Positions 1 to 13,900 of a DNA stretch of 64,000 nucleotides are shown in pieces. Source of the stretch: Chrysomallon squamiferum (Eukaryota > Mollusca > Gastropoda > Neomphalida > Peltospiridae). Each line of letters opens with the position of its first letter. Within the stretch, counting starts at the first letter, position 1. The stretch spans positions 30,246,457 through 30,310,456 of the forward strand of contig CM022665.1 of assembly GCA_012295275.1 (NCBI GenBank). The letters run 5' to 3'. The notes beneath the pieces are model-generated. The model did no database searches. It saw only the letters and a list, made by a program, of their open reading frames with translations, and had not been told where the DNA came from. The translations under genes were made by a program, and so were the position numbers.

Positions 1-43
1 TTGTATTCAGTGAAGGTTCATGTATATCTTTGTTAACTTACAG

Positions 44-76
44 TTGAGTAAAGAATATCAAAAAGTTCAGGAATTT
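44..76 (+). CDS. KNTC1: Possible further KNTC1 exon, borders uncertain
   Basis: After the acceptor-like CAG at 41-43 the frame reads LSKEYQKVQEF and could splice at GTTAGA (77) in phase 0 into the exon at 247. The open frame continues to a TAG at 116-118, so the donor is a guess; a second GT lies near position 105. The composition looks coding and helical, like the next exon. It could equally be chance open sequence in an intron. Confidence 0.35.
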
Positions 77-246
77 GTTAGAAGAGAAGATTTGGAGCTG
101 TTACAGTTATCTAATTAGACCTATCTTTATTAAACTAAGTATTTCAATATAATGAAACCATAATGCATCCAGTATTGGTAATAATAAAATGTGCTGTTGA
201 TTAAGAGTACAGTTTTCATGATACGTTTTTTCTCTCTCACCAACAG

Positions 247-3200
247 TCAGGTGAGAAAGATCAAGCCTGGAAAGCTTTTGTGAAGTTTTCCTCAGTACTC
301 AAACAACTGTCCACTCAAAGGGTGCTGTACCTACACAACATGGATCAGCCTGAATTTCTCAGTCTTGACAGGTCACCCAAAGAGTTGATACTCAAACTGT
401 TTGAACAGCCTGCCATCATAGAACAGGGGTGGAGTAGTGAGGCATGTGGTATGTGAAATTTAAAAAAAAAAAATTCTAAGATGAATTTTATCATAAATTA
501 AAAAATTAAGATATATTTATTTTTCCTGAAATAAAAAATAAAAAAAAATAATTTAAAAAAATAATAATGGTAAAATAAATAATGGCTTTACTTTTCTCAG
601 TTCTAAGAATATATTGAGACCCAGTTATTAATATTGTCAGTATTCTTTTTTCATTTATTATTATTATTATCATTGTTATTGTTTTTGTTATTTTTGTTAC
701 CTTAATTTGTTGTTATTGTTATTATTATTATTGACAGATGCATATGAAATAGCAGAAGAAATTGCCAAAATCAATGATCTTAATCTACAAGATTTTATAT
801 CAAGTCTTGTTGACAAGTGGCTTCCATCAGGAGAATCTTTGGATGAAGGTGATAATGTAAGTATTTGTTTTTTATTTATTGCTTTGTGATGACAGTACTG
901 TGTAAAGCTTAGGCAGTAAAATAACATAATTTATAACTAGAAAAATTAATGAATACTGTGTTAACTATTTTAGTTTTGTTACTCCATAAATTAAATACAT
1001 AAAATAATGAAAGAACATTTTTTTTTCTTCAAAAAATACATAAATTTAATAATAATAACAATAATAATAGTAATAATAGACTTACTGAAAAGATTTTTCA
1101 GTAAGATCTATTTTTTTATCAGTTTTAAATTTCCTACTTTTTTTTAATCCTGTTCATACATGGGATGGAAGATGATAGGTTGTTTTTTATTTTATTTTTA
1201 TTTATTTATTTATTCATTGTTGTTTATTTGTATGTATGTTTCAGACCATGACGTTTGATCTATCAAAGATGAATAACACTGAACCGTCAACACTTTCTGA
1301 TGATGACAATCTTAAAAGGTATTTATATCTGGATATCTGAATATTATAAAAATATATATAAATGAGTAGTATATATATATATTTTGAATAAAATAACTGT
1401 TACATGGCTGGCAACTTGCAAACAGATGAACAAATCATGTTAAGTATAATATGAATGAAAGTGTGATAGTAACCCAGTATTTTGTTACTAATAATAATAG
1501 TAAAGATTTAATTTTTTAGAGACTCAGAATATTTGTAATTCTCTTTTCAGAGTGTTGTACATCATGAGAAAAGGATCATTAGAAACAAATGTGATATACA
1601 TGTTGAATATCATTTTCCCTGAGGTATTAAAAATATTTTTATCTGACTTTCATTATAAAATAGTAAAACAGTAATTATAAACATAATTTATATATATATA
1701 TATAGATTTTCATTAAAATTCAGTTTTTGCTAGTTACATATATACTTAAATATTTGATATATTTTTTTAACTGTATAATTTTAGTGATAGTACATTTTAG
1801 ATTTGATAAGCTCTTTGTGATATTCATTAACATAATCACATATTAACTAAAAACAAAAATCAACTATGTTTTTATTTATTTATTTTGTAAATCCATAATT
1901 GCCAAATTACAATTTTTTAAAGTTTAAATTTGAATGTTACAAACCTATTTCTCAGCAATACTAGTTGTATTTTTTAATTAAATTGTGAGAAAAGCTCATT
2001 GGCTTAATGATACTGTTTGAGCCAGGTATTCATTTTTGATTTACAAATTTTATTTCTCACACATAGGACACACTTAAAAAAAAGCATTATTAGTGTTATT
2101 ATTTGATTTATTATTATTATCATCATCATCATTATTACTAAACTGTTCAGAATTAACTCTTGCAAATTTTATGTTATATTTTTTTATTTAATATTTTAAT
2201 GCTTGTTTATGATGTATTTCAGGAGAAGGATGTAGTTAGAAACTGTAGTTTGTTACAGTTGAGAGCCCTTCACTGTTTGCTTAGACTGTGTGACAATGAC
2301 AGCCTGATGAAGATTTGTAACAAAACTACTGAAAACTTGAGGTGAAATAGAAAATACTTTTAAAATTTCTAAAAAACATTTTCTTGTTAGCTTTGGGTGC
2401 TTTGAATAAGATAACTTTAAATTGTTAGTAATATGAAGCAATACTTTAAAAAGCATGACACAATTTGAAATAGTGTATGACCTTGCTTGGTTGCAGCTAT
2501 TCAGAAACTGCCTACTTTAAATTTTTGTATCACAGGTTTTGTTGTTGCCTATATGATTTGGAAATTATTCATGATATTCATACTTGTCTAAAGATTTATT
2601 TATTTATTTATTTATTTATCTGGTTTTCTGTGGCTTTTTTTTTTTTTTTTTTTTCTTCAAAATACATAATGCTTTTGTTGTTGTTTTTTCTCCTTGATTT
2701 AATTTTAGTTAGGCCAATTGTGAAAATCTCTTAATAAGATACCAAATTTTATTTTCCTATACAGACATTTAGCACTAGTTATGGGCTACCTTGTTGAACT
2801 GGAAAAGCTACATTTTGTATACAGTATGGAGAAATTTGAACAGTGCAATAAAGAAAGCCTGGTGAAGGGAATATGGCGAAACCATAGTCATAAAAAGAAT
2901 GTAAGTGTGTAGTTCTTTGTTAGTTTTCACTGTTTGATGTTAATCCATGAGGTAAATTATTGGATTATTAAAAATTTTAAAGTGGGTAAAGTTGGATAAA
3001 ACATCTGGCACATGATAAAATATTTTAGAGATTTTTTTTTATTAAAAAGAAGATAAAATGTTATGAAATAATAATAACCACTTAGTGTCTTAACTGTCTT
3101 TTTGAAATCTAATCAGTATAAAAATTAATGAATATTTATTTAATAACATTTTTGAAATGTCAGCTGTAAAATTTATGACTTAATAAAACCACATCTTTAA

Positions 3201-6200
3201 AGTAGAGATTGCCCATTCTTTGCAGTAAATAGAAATAAATATTTTAGGAACATCATGGTACTTGATACACTGTGTAGATCAGTAAGTAACCTAATGGTTT
3301 TAATCACTGTAAAGGATTACAGTAATACAAGTAACACTATAATGAGTGTTGTGTTTTTTTGCAGGCTGTACTTCTGGTGGCGTCACTTTGTCTGGACTAT
3401 GACATTAACATTCCTTCATTCTGGGAACAGCTGCTGAAACAGTTTCTCACACTTGGACTGGTTAGTATTGTTTTAAATGTATTATATAATGCTGCAAAAC
3501 ATGTTTTTAATCTGTCATTATACAATGTCATATGTGCATATAACAGTATTATTTGTTCATCTATACTCATTCGACGTTCTAGTTCATTACTGTGAAATAC
3601 AGCTATTTCATACTGTATTACCAACCACATTTATAAACATTTTTGTTAATTTGCAGCTGGATTATCTGGAAGTCTTGTTAATACGATTGTGCAGCATTCC
3701 AGCCACATGGATAGTTCCATCATTTCACAAGGCCTGGCAGGCTTTTATCAGCAGTGCCCTAAACAAATGTAAGCAAAGCTTTAATATAGTGGTTTGGTTT
3801 GAGGTTTAATTATTATAATTATATTATTTCTAAACAACGTTAAAAAGCTGTAAACATCTCTATGTATGTATGTATGTATGTATGTATGTTTGTATGTTTG
3901 AAATGAATATGCATTATGGTATCAAAATGAATACTGACATAACTGAGAAATGCACTTCATTTTGTGTAATTATGATTATAGTATCCCTCCTAAAAAATCA
4001 AATAAATAAAAAAAAACTAAACAAGAAAATGGGGTTTGAGATCATTAAAGTATGCATTTTTAACATTATACCTAATATATTAAAAATGATACTGATAATT
4101 TTTTTTTTTTAAACTATTTTTAGATTGTGCTCCTCTCTCTGAACATCAACAGGAGATGTGTGTCCATTACTTCAGTGTTCTGCTCAGGTTAGTCTTTCCA
4201 TTAAATTTTACTTTTAAATGCTAAAACATCTTCTCTAATATACTATTTAGAAAAAGTTTTCTTAATAATTCATCAGTTCAGTTAAAATATATTTTTAGAA
4301 TAATTATTGGAAAAGGATACACCTATATGTCCATTGTCTTGTTTCTTGTTCCAACCAGTACTCCTTTATCGAAGGCCACAGTCTGTTTTTCTGTCTGTGG
4401 AAGGATATTTATAAAAGATCTTGAGAGTAATCCTTTACATAGGCAGCCACTAATGATCTTCTTACAATTACACACACACAAAAAAATATATATATATATA
4501 TATATATATATTTGACATTTAACATCTGTTCATGCAGAAATTGTTTCAAGTGTTTAGCATTCATTATTCCACTTAGAAATGAGAATCAATATTTCAGATG
4601 TCCAGTTTTGTCGAGTTTGGATATGAGGTCATTGGCTGACCAGTATAAGAGTTTGGAACTTGATGTGTGTTCTGCTGGATGTCTACTTCTACTAGAAGAC
4701 AATAACGTGAAGGTGTAAATTGTTTTTTATTTATAGAAACAAGTGCTAATAATAGCTCTGAAAAATTCATGAAGGCATCTGTTTTACTTCCTTCTTACAT
4801 ACTAATGATGCCAAATCTTTCACAGAAATTGACAAAACTTGAAGAACTAATGGATATGACAGTTTTGACTCTGCAAACATTTCATTGAGGGGGTATATAG
4901 AAACCTCCAGGTCTTTTCATTTTTTTTATATTATTACCAGTCTTTCTTATTAGCAAATAGTGGATGAGGGTTAAAAAAAATAACTTCAGAAGGTATCAAA
5001 TATATTTATACTTTTTTCTATGAATTAATACCGAGATTTGTTACAGGAATATCTTGATGGTGATAAACTGCTATATTTACAACAGCTGGATTCTCTCACT
5101 CACATGGGTTTTAATGGAGCCATTGCTCAACAGGTATCAATCTTTTTACATCTTTTTCATTCTCTTACAATTTATTCCTTAAAAACTATAATTATGTAAT
5201 CAGCATAAAATCAGTATGACATTGTATGGTTATGTTTGGTAAGTGGGCTTGTGAGTTGCTTTTTTTAATTATTTTTTTTAAGATTTAATGTTTTCAACTT
5301 GTCACTTGTTAAACCTTGTTTACTTTGAATTTTTTTTTTTTTTTTTTTTTTCTTTGTAATACATCAACAATCATGTTTCATTATGACTTTTCAATAACAT
5401 TAAATAAATAAATCAAGAGCACGTCCTCTTTTGCCATCTGTGCTTGGCCTTCAAACATTTGGCTGTTATGGCAGCCTATACTGAATTCCCAGTCTCAGCA
5501 ATTTTATTCTTTTTTAAAACAAATTTCCTTGAACCTGTTAATCATAAAACAATTTATAAAACTGATTGGCAAAAAAGTAGTGAAATTGTTTTTACTTTTA
5601 GATTCAGGGTGAAATCTTTGACCTGATTGATGAAGAACAGAAATATTCAGTGATTCTTGGAAGTCAGTACATGGAACGTTTTGTTCACCGTGCCATCAAA
5701 TGTGACAAAATAAACAAACTGCTAGAGTTTGCCATCAAACACAAAAAGTTTGTGTTTTATTATTATCATAATTAATAGCAAGAGTAGCAAAGAAATGACC
5801 TTTACTATTTACTGTGGCAATTTGGTTTTGTCATCTCTTAAACTGAATTTCTGGAAATCTGCATCTTTATAAAATCAATTTAAAAAAAGAAAAAAAAAAA
5901 AAAAACCATATTCTGATTGAAGGAGGATCCCAACATACATTAAAATAAGAAAAGAAGATAAGAAAATGTACTTTTTAGGTTTTAAATCAAAACCAACCAT
6001 GTCACAACTGTCAATGTTTTTTCTGATCCTACTTTTGAAAGAAATTATTTGTTGGGGAAGTGTTTAACATTTTTGTGTTTCGTACTATTAGGGTGAAGGT
6101 GGCAGAAACTCTGGTGAAATCCTACTGTTCTTACTACACTTACTTTGGAGAAGAGTTGGAAAAATATATGCAAAACCAAAAATGCAGCAGTTATCTGGAG

Positions 6201-6440
6201 GTAATTCTTTAAAAGATTCCAAAATTAATGTGGCCAGATGTATCAAAATTGAAATTTAGGTTTACAAATTTAACTTATATTTTTTTCCCCCATTTCTTAT
6301 AATAATATTGAAGTTGAACTATTTACTTACTGGTTTGCTCATTGTTGATTATCTTAATATTTATTAAATATTTAAAACCTTTTTATTTATTTTTTTTTTT
6401 TTTTTTTCAGGCTTATTTCTGCTTAAAAGAAGATTGTTGA
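247..6440 (+). CDS. KNTC1: KNTC1 (ROD), kinetochore-associated protein 1, C-terminal part (14 exons)
   Basis: Known role: the ROD subunit of the ROD-ZW10-Zwilch complex, which brings dynein and MAD1/MAD2 to unattached kinetochores for the spindle checkpoint. Seen: 14 exons at 247-448, 738-856, 1245-1318, 1551-1623, 2223-2341, 2765-2900, 3365-3460, 3657-3768, 4124-4187, 4598-4712, 5047-5133, 5602-5747, 6092-6200 and 6411-6440. All have AG/GT borders and compatible phases. They encode 493 residues and end at TGA 6438-6440. Family-like stretches are QRVLYLHNMDQPEFLSLD in the first exon and CPVLSSLDMRSLADQYKSLE in the exon at 4598. The product is alpha-helical and matches the ROD C-terminal region from memory. 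The vertebrate protein is about 2,200 residues, so roughly three quarters lies upstream of the window. The last exon is tiny and codes for AYFCLKEDC. Recognition is by pattern, without a database search. Confidence 0.86.
3861..3893. repeat. (ATGT)n microsatellite
   Basis: About eight TATG units in the KNTC1 intron between 3768 and 4124. Confidence 0.93.
4487..4511. repeat. (AT)n microsatellite
   Basis: About twelve AT units in the KNTC1 intron, 87 bases upstream of the exon at 4598. Confidence 0.93.
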
Positions 6441-6573
6441 TTGTTGATTGTTGCCGTGTCCTTTGATGCAAATTAAAATATTTTATTGAAAGACAGTGAC
6501 CATGTTTGACTAGGACTTTTATTTGTACCTGTCTTCAGATTTATATTTACTTATGTTTTAAAATGTATATTAA

Positions 6574-6579
6574 AATAAA
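6574..6579 (+). terminator. Candidate polyadenylation signal of KNTC1
   Basis: AATAAA lies 134 bases after the KNTC1 stop codon. An earlier ATTAAA variant occurs near 6472, and AT-rich DNA yields such hexamers by chance, so the site is only likely. Confidence 0.35.
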
Positions 6580-8101
6580 TAACCCAATGTTAATGCATGC
6601 AGAGATGTTGTTGGGATTTTTTTTGTTGGTTTTTTTTCAACAATTAAAAAGATTGTCCATTTATTAGCTCATATTATAAATAATATGCCTAATAAATTAA
6701 AATAATAATTAATTCCTTTTAGTGTATTACTAAAAATATATATATTAAATTATTTTGTATTTTCTGTCACAAAATAGACTGTTACTTAATATATTATTAA
6801 GTTTTATTTTAAATGCTTTAATTATTAAGCAGTAATGTTTCTTAAGGTTTCTCGTTTATATATTATGTAAGTTACAGGATCTGGATAAAATGTAATGTTT
6901 CTGATAACAAACAATAAAATGTATAAGAGTTCTCAGTGTGTTGTTTCTATGTTATTAAAAAATAATAATAATAAAAAAACTCATCAACTAAGATTAAAAG
7001 ATTGTTTGAAGATAAGAAAAAACTCAGTGGGAAGTCTGTTTTTTCTCTCATGTTTTTGTTCATTCTTGTCATATTTAAAAAAAATAAAAATGACAACAAA
7101 GAAACAAGACATATATATATATATATATAAACCTTCATTTCATTTTATTTTTGTAGATACATGAAAAATGGAATGTTTCCAGGCTTGCTGCCTTTGGTTT
7201 GTTTTCTCAATATGTGAATACATGCACCAGCTGGCCATGAATTAATGAAATAAATGTTATACAATAAGCAGTATACCAACAGTGACAATTAAAACAACCT
7301 AAATTTTATTTTATTTATAAAAAATTTAAAATACCATCTCCACAAAACAGGTTTATACAAATGTGCAATGTCATTATAAAGCAGATGAATTAATGTGATC
7401 AGCATGGTGTTATTATTCCATCCACTCAAATGAATTTCAAAAATTTTAAAATGCTTTTAGCTTAAATTTTAAAAAAAATTATTAAAAGTTAAAATAAAAG
7501 TTCTGCCTATCTTGATCAAAATGAACTTTTTATCTGAAAACAAGCACAAATAACTTGTGGGTAGTATTTGAGCATATTTTTGTTAGCATTTGTTCAATAT
7601 ATCAGGTTATTTGCATATATCACTTAAGTAATTTATTTTGATTATGAAGTTCCAAATTAGAAAAAAAAATAAATAAATAAACCAAGTTATATTTCACTGA
7701 TTCTATAAAATTATATCAGGTTAAAGAATTTGATTCAGTTTATAAAATACTGTGATTAAGTATATCTGATTCAGTATCATTCATCCCACATCATTCTTTA
7801 CTGTTCTATTATTCAAGCTCTAGACATCCATTGATTCATTTAGTTACTGGCACTGAGTTTCAGTTTTATCTTCCATCAGTTTTGCCTTCTACATAACCAT
7901 TTATTCACTCTTTCACTATTTTACAGTCTCACATTTTCCAGTCAGTTAACATTTTTTTAACCACACACACATGACACAAACTGTTTTCAGAGTTTTTACT
8001 CTCAAAGGTATTAAAGATTCATCTTATTTAATCACTCTAGTTATGAAGTTCATTTAAAATGGTTATGTATCAAGAATGGCAGTTATAACAACAATGCCCA
8101 A

Positions 8102-8140
<39 letters not shown>

Positions 8141-9046
8141 AATTATCTGAAAAAAAAAGAAAATAAAATCTTTCCAGGAAAAAATTCATTTCAGCACCTT
8201 TACAGACATGAACCAGTATTTAAAAACTTACAAATTACCTGAAATTTTTTTTTTTTAAATTTGTTTAGGATACATTAATTTCAGCACCTTTAGAAAAATA
8301 TGAACAAAAAAACTGTCACTCATGAACACATACTGACAAAAATGCTGTCTGACCTGATTTGAGTGAAACACTGGATCAATGTAACATCTGCCACTGTTCA
8401 GACCCATTTTGGCTATGATGTAACAAAGAGGTAGTTACAAAGTATGGGCTTAGCTTTGTGCTTTATGTTTCAATGAATGGATTGCACACTATTAAAAAAA
8501 TCTCTTAACTGTACACAAACAACTGTCAAAAACTTAAGAAACCACAGTATATTAGTTCTGAAAGTTATTAAATGCTCTTATAAAATATTTATGTTTGAAA
8601 AATGGAAGAAGAGGCTTTAACTTAGGTGTAGGCCTGTTGGTCAGTCCTTAAACTTTATATATAATGATAAATATTTTAAAATATGATTTTACAGATCGTT
8701 GTTGATAAATCGGTTACAAACTATCTTAAATTTTTACCATTCAGTTTGAAAATATCACTGATACTCTTTTTCTATGACTCATTTTATTATTTTTTTTTAA
8801 ACAAAAATGTATACTTATCTATTTATTTGCCATAGTTAGTTTCTTAATTAAAAAAAATCTTGATATATTTTTGTTAAAACTGCTAGAAGCCAGGCATTCT
8901 GGTAACTGTAATTACATTTAAATTATTTATCCAGTAATTTTCCTGATGATGCAGTTGACTAATTATTATTACTAATTCATGTCATACTGGATACAGTTGC
9001 AGGCCAACTATATGCAGTATCATGCTATTGCAATTTCTGTTTTGTA

Positions 9047-9052
9047 TTTATT
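9047..9052 (-). terminator. Candidate polyadenylation signal of WDR62/MAPKBP1
   Basis: TTTATT on the + strand reads AATAAA on the - strand, about 0.6 kb after the stop at 9664. It is the first exact hexamer I found downstream of the stop. Other matches lie further on near 7305-7318, so which one is used is unknown. Confidence 0.25.
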
Positions 9053-9663
9053 AAATGCATAGAGTCTGTAATTACATGTTACAAATATTGCACATTACTG
9101 GTATTTGACAAAACAGATATTTTAGGGGTTTTTTAAAATAGAGAAAAACTGAACATTATATAACATGTGAATGACTTCACAACAGAAAATTTGGTGTAAA
9201 CCAAACACAACCAGATATTTGATGAAATATCTTTTTCATCTAACACATTAAAGAAAATCTCACTCTGAGCTTATTTACACAGGCTTTGCCTCTTGAGTAA
9301 CTGTTCCATCTTCAGTGAGTAATGTATAACATTTCATACTTTTATAATGTGTTTTGTATAAAATTTCAATCCACCTTTTTGTAAACAAAAATTACATGTG
9401 GAAAGAATACCACACATGTACTTGGTCAGATTTCAAAATTAAAAATAAAAATGAAACCTGATAGTATCCATTACATTGTCAACAGTTCCCTTTCATTTTT
9501 TGTCCATTTCTGTTGTAATTTTACTTTCCTGACTATAAACATATTTAAATAATGTTAAGCTCTCTTCAAAACTATGGATATAGTGCTAAATATTTCTTTA
9601 ATAATGTACTGAGTATAAAAAATAGAGTTTTCCTAAGTAATAATATATTACTGTATTTATATA

Positions 9664-10445
9664 TTACAATTTTGTTTGGGAAGGAGGAAGAGAACTTTGG
9701 GTTAGTTTCTCATGAATCATGTTTGTCACTTTGTCAGACATGTCTAGCACTTTGTTTGACAGGCTGTTAGCAAACTGGGTTAGTATTGGCTCAAACATCT
9801 CCATTGCTCTGGCCACAACCTTGTCATCATCCAAATGAGAGGTATTTGATGCTGTAGTGGATGCAGATGACATGCTGGAGAAAGCTTCATGTGTGCTGTG
9901 GAATGCTTTTTCTAACATCTTCGCCATGTCTTCCGAGTTTTCCTCACATACCTAAAACAAGACAACAACAAAACATAAATTTTGCTTATACATCAGAATG
10001 GGTTCAGATGTTAGTGATGTTTTAATATCAGTTCTCTTCTGACTGACAAACTCGAGGTTCAACCTAATTTCATGTCAATGAAGAGTTCATTTTGCTGTGC
10101 TCAATTTTTAACTTATTTATTATGTGACTTTTTAAATGAAAATTTATATTCTTCTATTTTCCTTTCTTTTTAACCCACAAATAATGATTTATATGAATTA
10201 ACCATCACAATGGATTTAGGACAGCATATGTCTTTAAAAATAAAATCAAAAATCAAAAAATAAATCTTTGAAATATTACCAGAATGGATTTAGGACAGCA
10301 GAAATCTTTCTTTGTTGAAAACCCCCAAAAAAACATTTTTTTAGTGTAGAAAGTATAAAAGGTTGTACCTTTTTGTAGAGAGCTCTCGACCGTAGGACAA
10401 TCTCATCCAAATCATCAACAAGAACATTGCAAGACTGGAGATTGT
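9664..10445 (-). other. WDR62/MAPKBP1 exons 35-36: C-terminal helical segment
   Basis: About residues 1845-1965. The sequence [20 protein letters not shown] is followed by [20 protein letters not shown], which is amphipathic and helical. In vertebrate WDR62 and MAPKBP1 the C-terminus mediates dimerisation, and this part probably corresponds to it. That is an inference from position and helix pattern, not from a computed alignment. The last 60 residues look less conserved and end in PPSQTKL. Confidence 0.6.
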
Positions 10446-10851
10446 CTGAAAATAATAAATACACATTAAACTTAGATACTGACTTCTTAATGGAGATTTA
10501 GGAACTAATACTATAAAAAACTAATACCATCAAGTTGATCCAATAAATTTGTTTTTAAATGATTTAAAATAGCTTTTGTAAATTAACAGTTCCCAAATAG
10601 ATCTTTTCTATTAATAAAACAAAAGAATATAAATTACTCAAAATAACTACATTTGTATTAGAAAACATTATTTTAATGGTGTATATTTATAATAAGTGTG
10701 TTAGGTTTAATGATTTGGACTGCTTCATTTGTGGCTAATACCATTAGGCCTGGCTTTTTAATTATCACATTAACTTTCACATAGAATTTATTTTCTTGAA
10801 TTTCTTTCTTTTGTGGGTTTTAATTTAAACAAAACAAAGAATAAATAAATA

Positions 10852-10933
<82 letters not shown>

Positions 10934-13900
10934 AAATGTAATCATTATTCTAACCTGTTTGGCTTAGAGGTAATGAAAGACTGGAGCGATCAGCAACGCT
11001 GGATGTGACTTTTTCAATTTGTGAACTGAAACAACATAAACTTTGTAAATGACGATAAAAAGTCCTACCCATGAATAAAATCAAATTCTTCTAAAAAGAA
11101 TTACAGAAGACAAAATAAAAGGATTTAATATTTATCATTGTGTTTATCTAGGTACATATATATTTATCTTTAGATTTGGTTTAAAAATTCTTTTTGAAAT
11201 ATTTTAAATACAAAGTAAAGATGAAAATTAAATACATTTTTCAAAGTTAAAGATTTTAATTTTTTTTATATTTTTTATACCTGTTTTTATCTTGATGGTG
11301 TCCATTAACCAGTGACTGTTGGGTGTGATGAGATAAAGTTTTACTTGAACGTTTGATTTCAGAGTCTGTGTCAATCTCCGAGCCAAGTCCAGTGTCAGAC
11401 TGACTCCGAGGACTGTTTTTAACATCACTCAGTCTGTGCGCACTGGAATTGGGAGAAGCTGTATCAGATTTTGTATTTAACCTGTGAACTGTGGGTGAAG
11501 CAGGACTCTCTGTGAGGTCCTCAGCACTTGTGTTTAGAGACATAAATCTAGCAACACGGTCACGAATACTGGGCAATGGATAGTCTGAGTCCTCATTGTC
11601 CATCTCAGACGTCAAAGTGCTGTCCATGTCTTCACTGGTGTCAGCTTTTTGTCTTTCTGTCAAACCAGGTTCATTTTCATTATCACAGAACTGTTTCTTT
11701 GCATAGTAACCAGGTACATTCTGCTTCACTGGATGATCACGTTCAGGAAGATCAGAAGGACTTGCTTCCTTTCTTTTGGACTCGAGTTGTTTCTGGTTTC
11801 TCAGTTCAGTGGCTGTTTGGTCTATAGCCTCAGCCATTGCCAGCATGCCCACACTAGGGTAGGGATGTTCTGAATTGAACACATCAGAGGATGTGGAAGA
11901 GCCTTGTGAATCAGCAGGAGACAATGCCTCAGGAACAACAGTGACATCTGAACAGTTGCGACTTGTCCTGTTACTTCCAGAACCTTGTGAGCTCCCTGAA
12001 ATAATAAAGTTGTCTTGTGAAAGTAATCACTATAGAGAAAATAGTCAACAGTCAATTAGAACTGCATATGCACCTGCTTTATATAAATATGAACATATTA
12101 TTATGAGGGAAAAAAGCCAAATGGAAATATAGTTATTATTATTCTATTTTGTTTATAATTTAAACTTTGCAGTAATAATCTACTATGATTCACATATTAA
12201 TTTGAAAAAAAACATGATTCCACCATGTCTTAACATTACTTACCTCCACTGGACTTACTAAGAATTCCAGACCGCCCCATAAGAATGTCTTTAGCCTGGG
12301 ACAGTGTCAGTTCAGTAGTAGACCTTCTTTTAGACTGCACTGCACTTTTCATCAAACGACCAACACTGGAAGGTGGTGGCATACGTTTTACATCTGCTTT
12401 GCCACCCAGAACATTTACTGATTTGTTACCAGGCTTTGTCCATGAAACAGAATTTTTTTCCTGGGTAGACCTTCCAAATGAATTTTTCCTTTGTCCATAC
12501 TCTGATGCTCTAGTCGGTGGCTCAGATAATCTGATAGCTTTCTTCTTCTCTACACTAGACTTCCTAGAAAGAGAGGATTCTTTGCTTTTTCTGTATAGGT
12601 GAACCTTTTGTCTTTTATCATCTGAACTGCCATCAGTTGATGAACTGGTACCATCATTCAAGTCATTGATGTCTGGCACACTTCGAGACAGATCAACTAG
12701 TGATTTCAAATTGGCTGGTGTTTCATGTACTTCTTCCTCTTCCTCTGTGCAAGCAGCCAGGTTTGGAGTTGATGCATACATGGCTATTTTTGAGGCAGAC
12801 AGTCTTTTTTTGCCTTTTTTCCTAGGCGATTCTTGCTTCACACATGTTTTAGATTCCATTACTGGGTTTAAATTTGACAGTGATGAAGTCTTGCTAATAC
12901 TGGCACCATCAGAGTTGCCGCTGCCATTTGCACTCTGGTCTGACAGAGGCAGAGATGATGATGATGATGATCTTGATATTTTAGCCTTTGAGCTGTTGGT
13001 TGGTCTCATATAGGAAGCTTGCTTTGTGCCTTCTCTCGTGGATTTAATATCAAGTTTGCCTCCTGAATCTGAGCGACGCAGGTTAAAACCTGAATGAAGT
13101 CGAGACTTGTGTTCTTCACTTGGGCTCTTATCTTGTTCCCAGGCATTATCAACTGCAGAAACAAATCCATTGTAGTACATGCGACAATAACACTTATTTT
13201 TTGCATCCTTAAGCTTAATATTTCAATTTAAAATCTGGATTCACAAGACATTTATATAGTGTAATAATCCTAGAACATGATCTTTTTTGTTTGTTGTAGA
13301 AATATAGAGAGCAAATACTTTTGTGGAGAATTTAACAATTAATTTTGTTGGTTTTATAATATGTAATACAGATCTAATATGTGGATGAAACTACAAATAT
13401 GGACCTGTAAATTAAACAAACTGACTGAAAGGAATAAACTAAAATTGTATTAATTTAAAAATAATTATTATTACTTAAAACATGTTACATATAAACAGAA
13501 CTTTCCATGAAAAATAAATGATGTATGAAAAGATTTATGTGCAAACCACACTGCATCAAACATTATTTTTTTTTTTTAACATATTAGTATGACATTCATG
13601 CAAAAATATTTACACATGTGTAATTTAGTTAGTTACTTTATTTATTTTTATTATTATAATTTTCAGTAACAGAAGTGAACCAGATATTTAAAGAAATTAA
13701 AAAAACAAACAAAAAAACCAAACTATATTTTACTATGACAAAAACACACAAAATAGTGATGTTTGTGAATCAAAAATTAATGTTGTCCTGTTCATCTGCT
13801 CTTCAAAAAAATGAACAAAACACTTCAAATATTAATTTTACATTTCAAACACAGGTTATAGATTATTTGGTTTAACAATATAGTATAACAGAAATCAGCA

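Larger units (their letters stand above)
6441..9663. other. Tail-to-tail region between KNTC1 and WDR62/MAPKBP1
   Basis: The region holds the 3' UTR of KNTC1 from the left and that of WDR62/MAPKBP1 from the right, and no coding exon that I can support. It is AT-rich, with an (AT)n run near 7110-7129, a long T run at 8105-8132 and other short A or T runs. On the - strand the first clear AATAAA after the WDR62 stop is at 9047-9052. A denser AATAAA-like patch lies near 7305-7318. A long WDR62 3' UTR of 0.6 to 2.3 kb is therefore possible, and the two transcripts may nearly meet. Confidence 0.6.

Noticed and set aside
12285-13013. Two + strand open frames (105 and 115 residues)
   Set aside because: They are shadows of the large exon 32 on the - strand.
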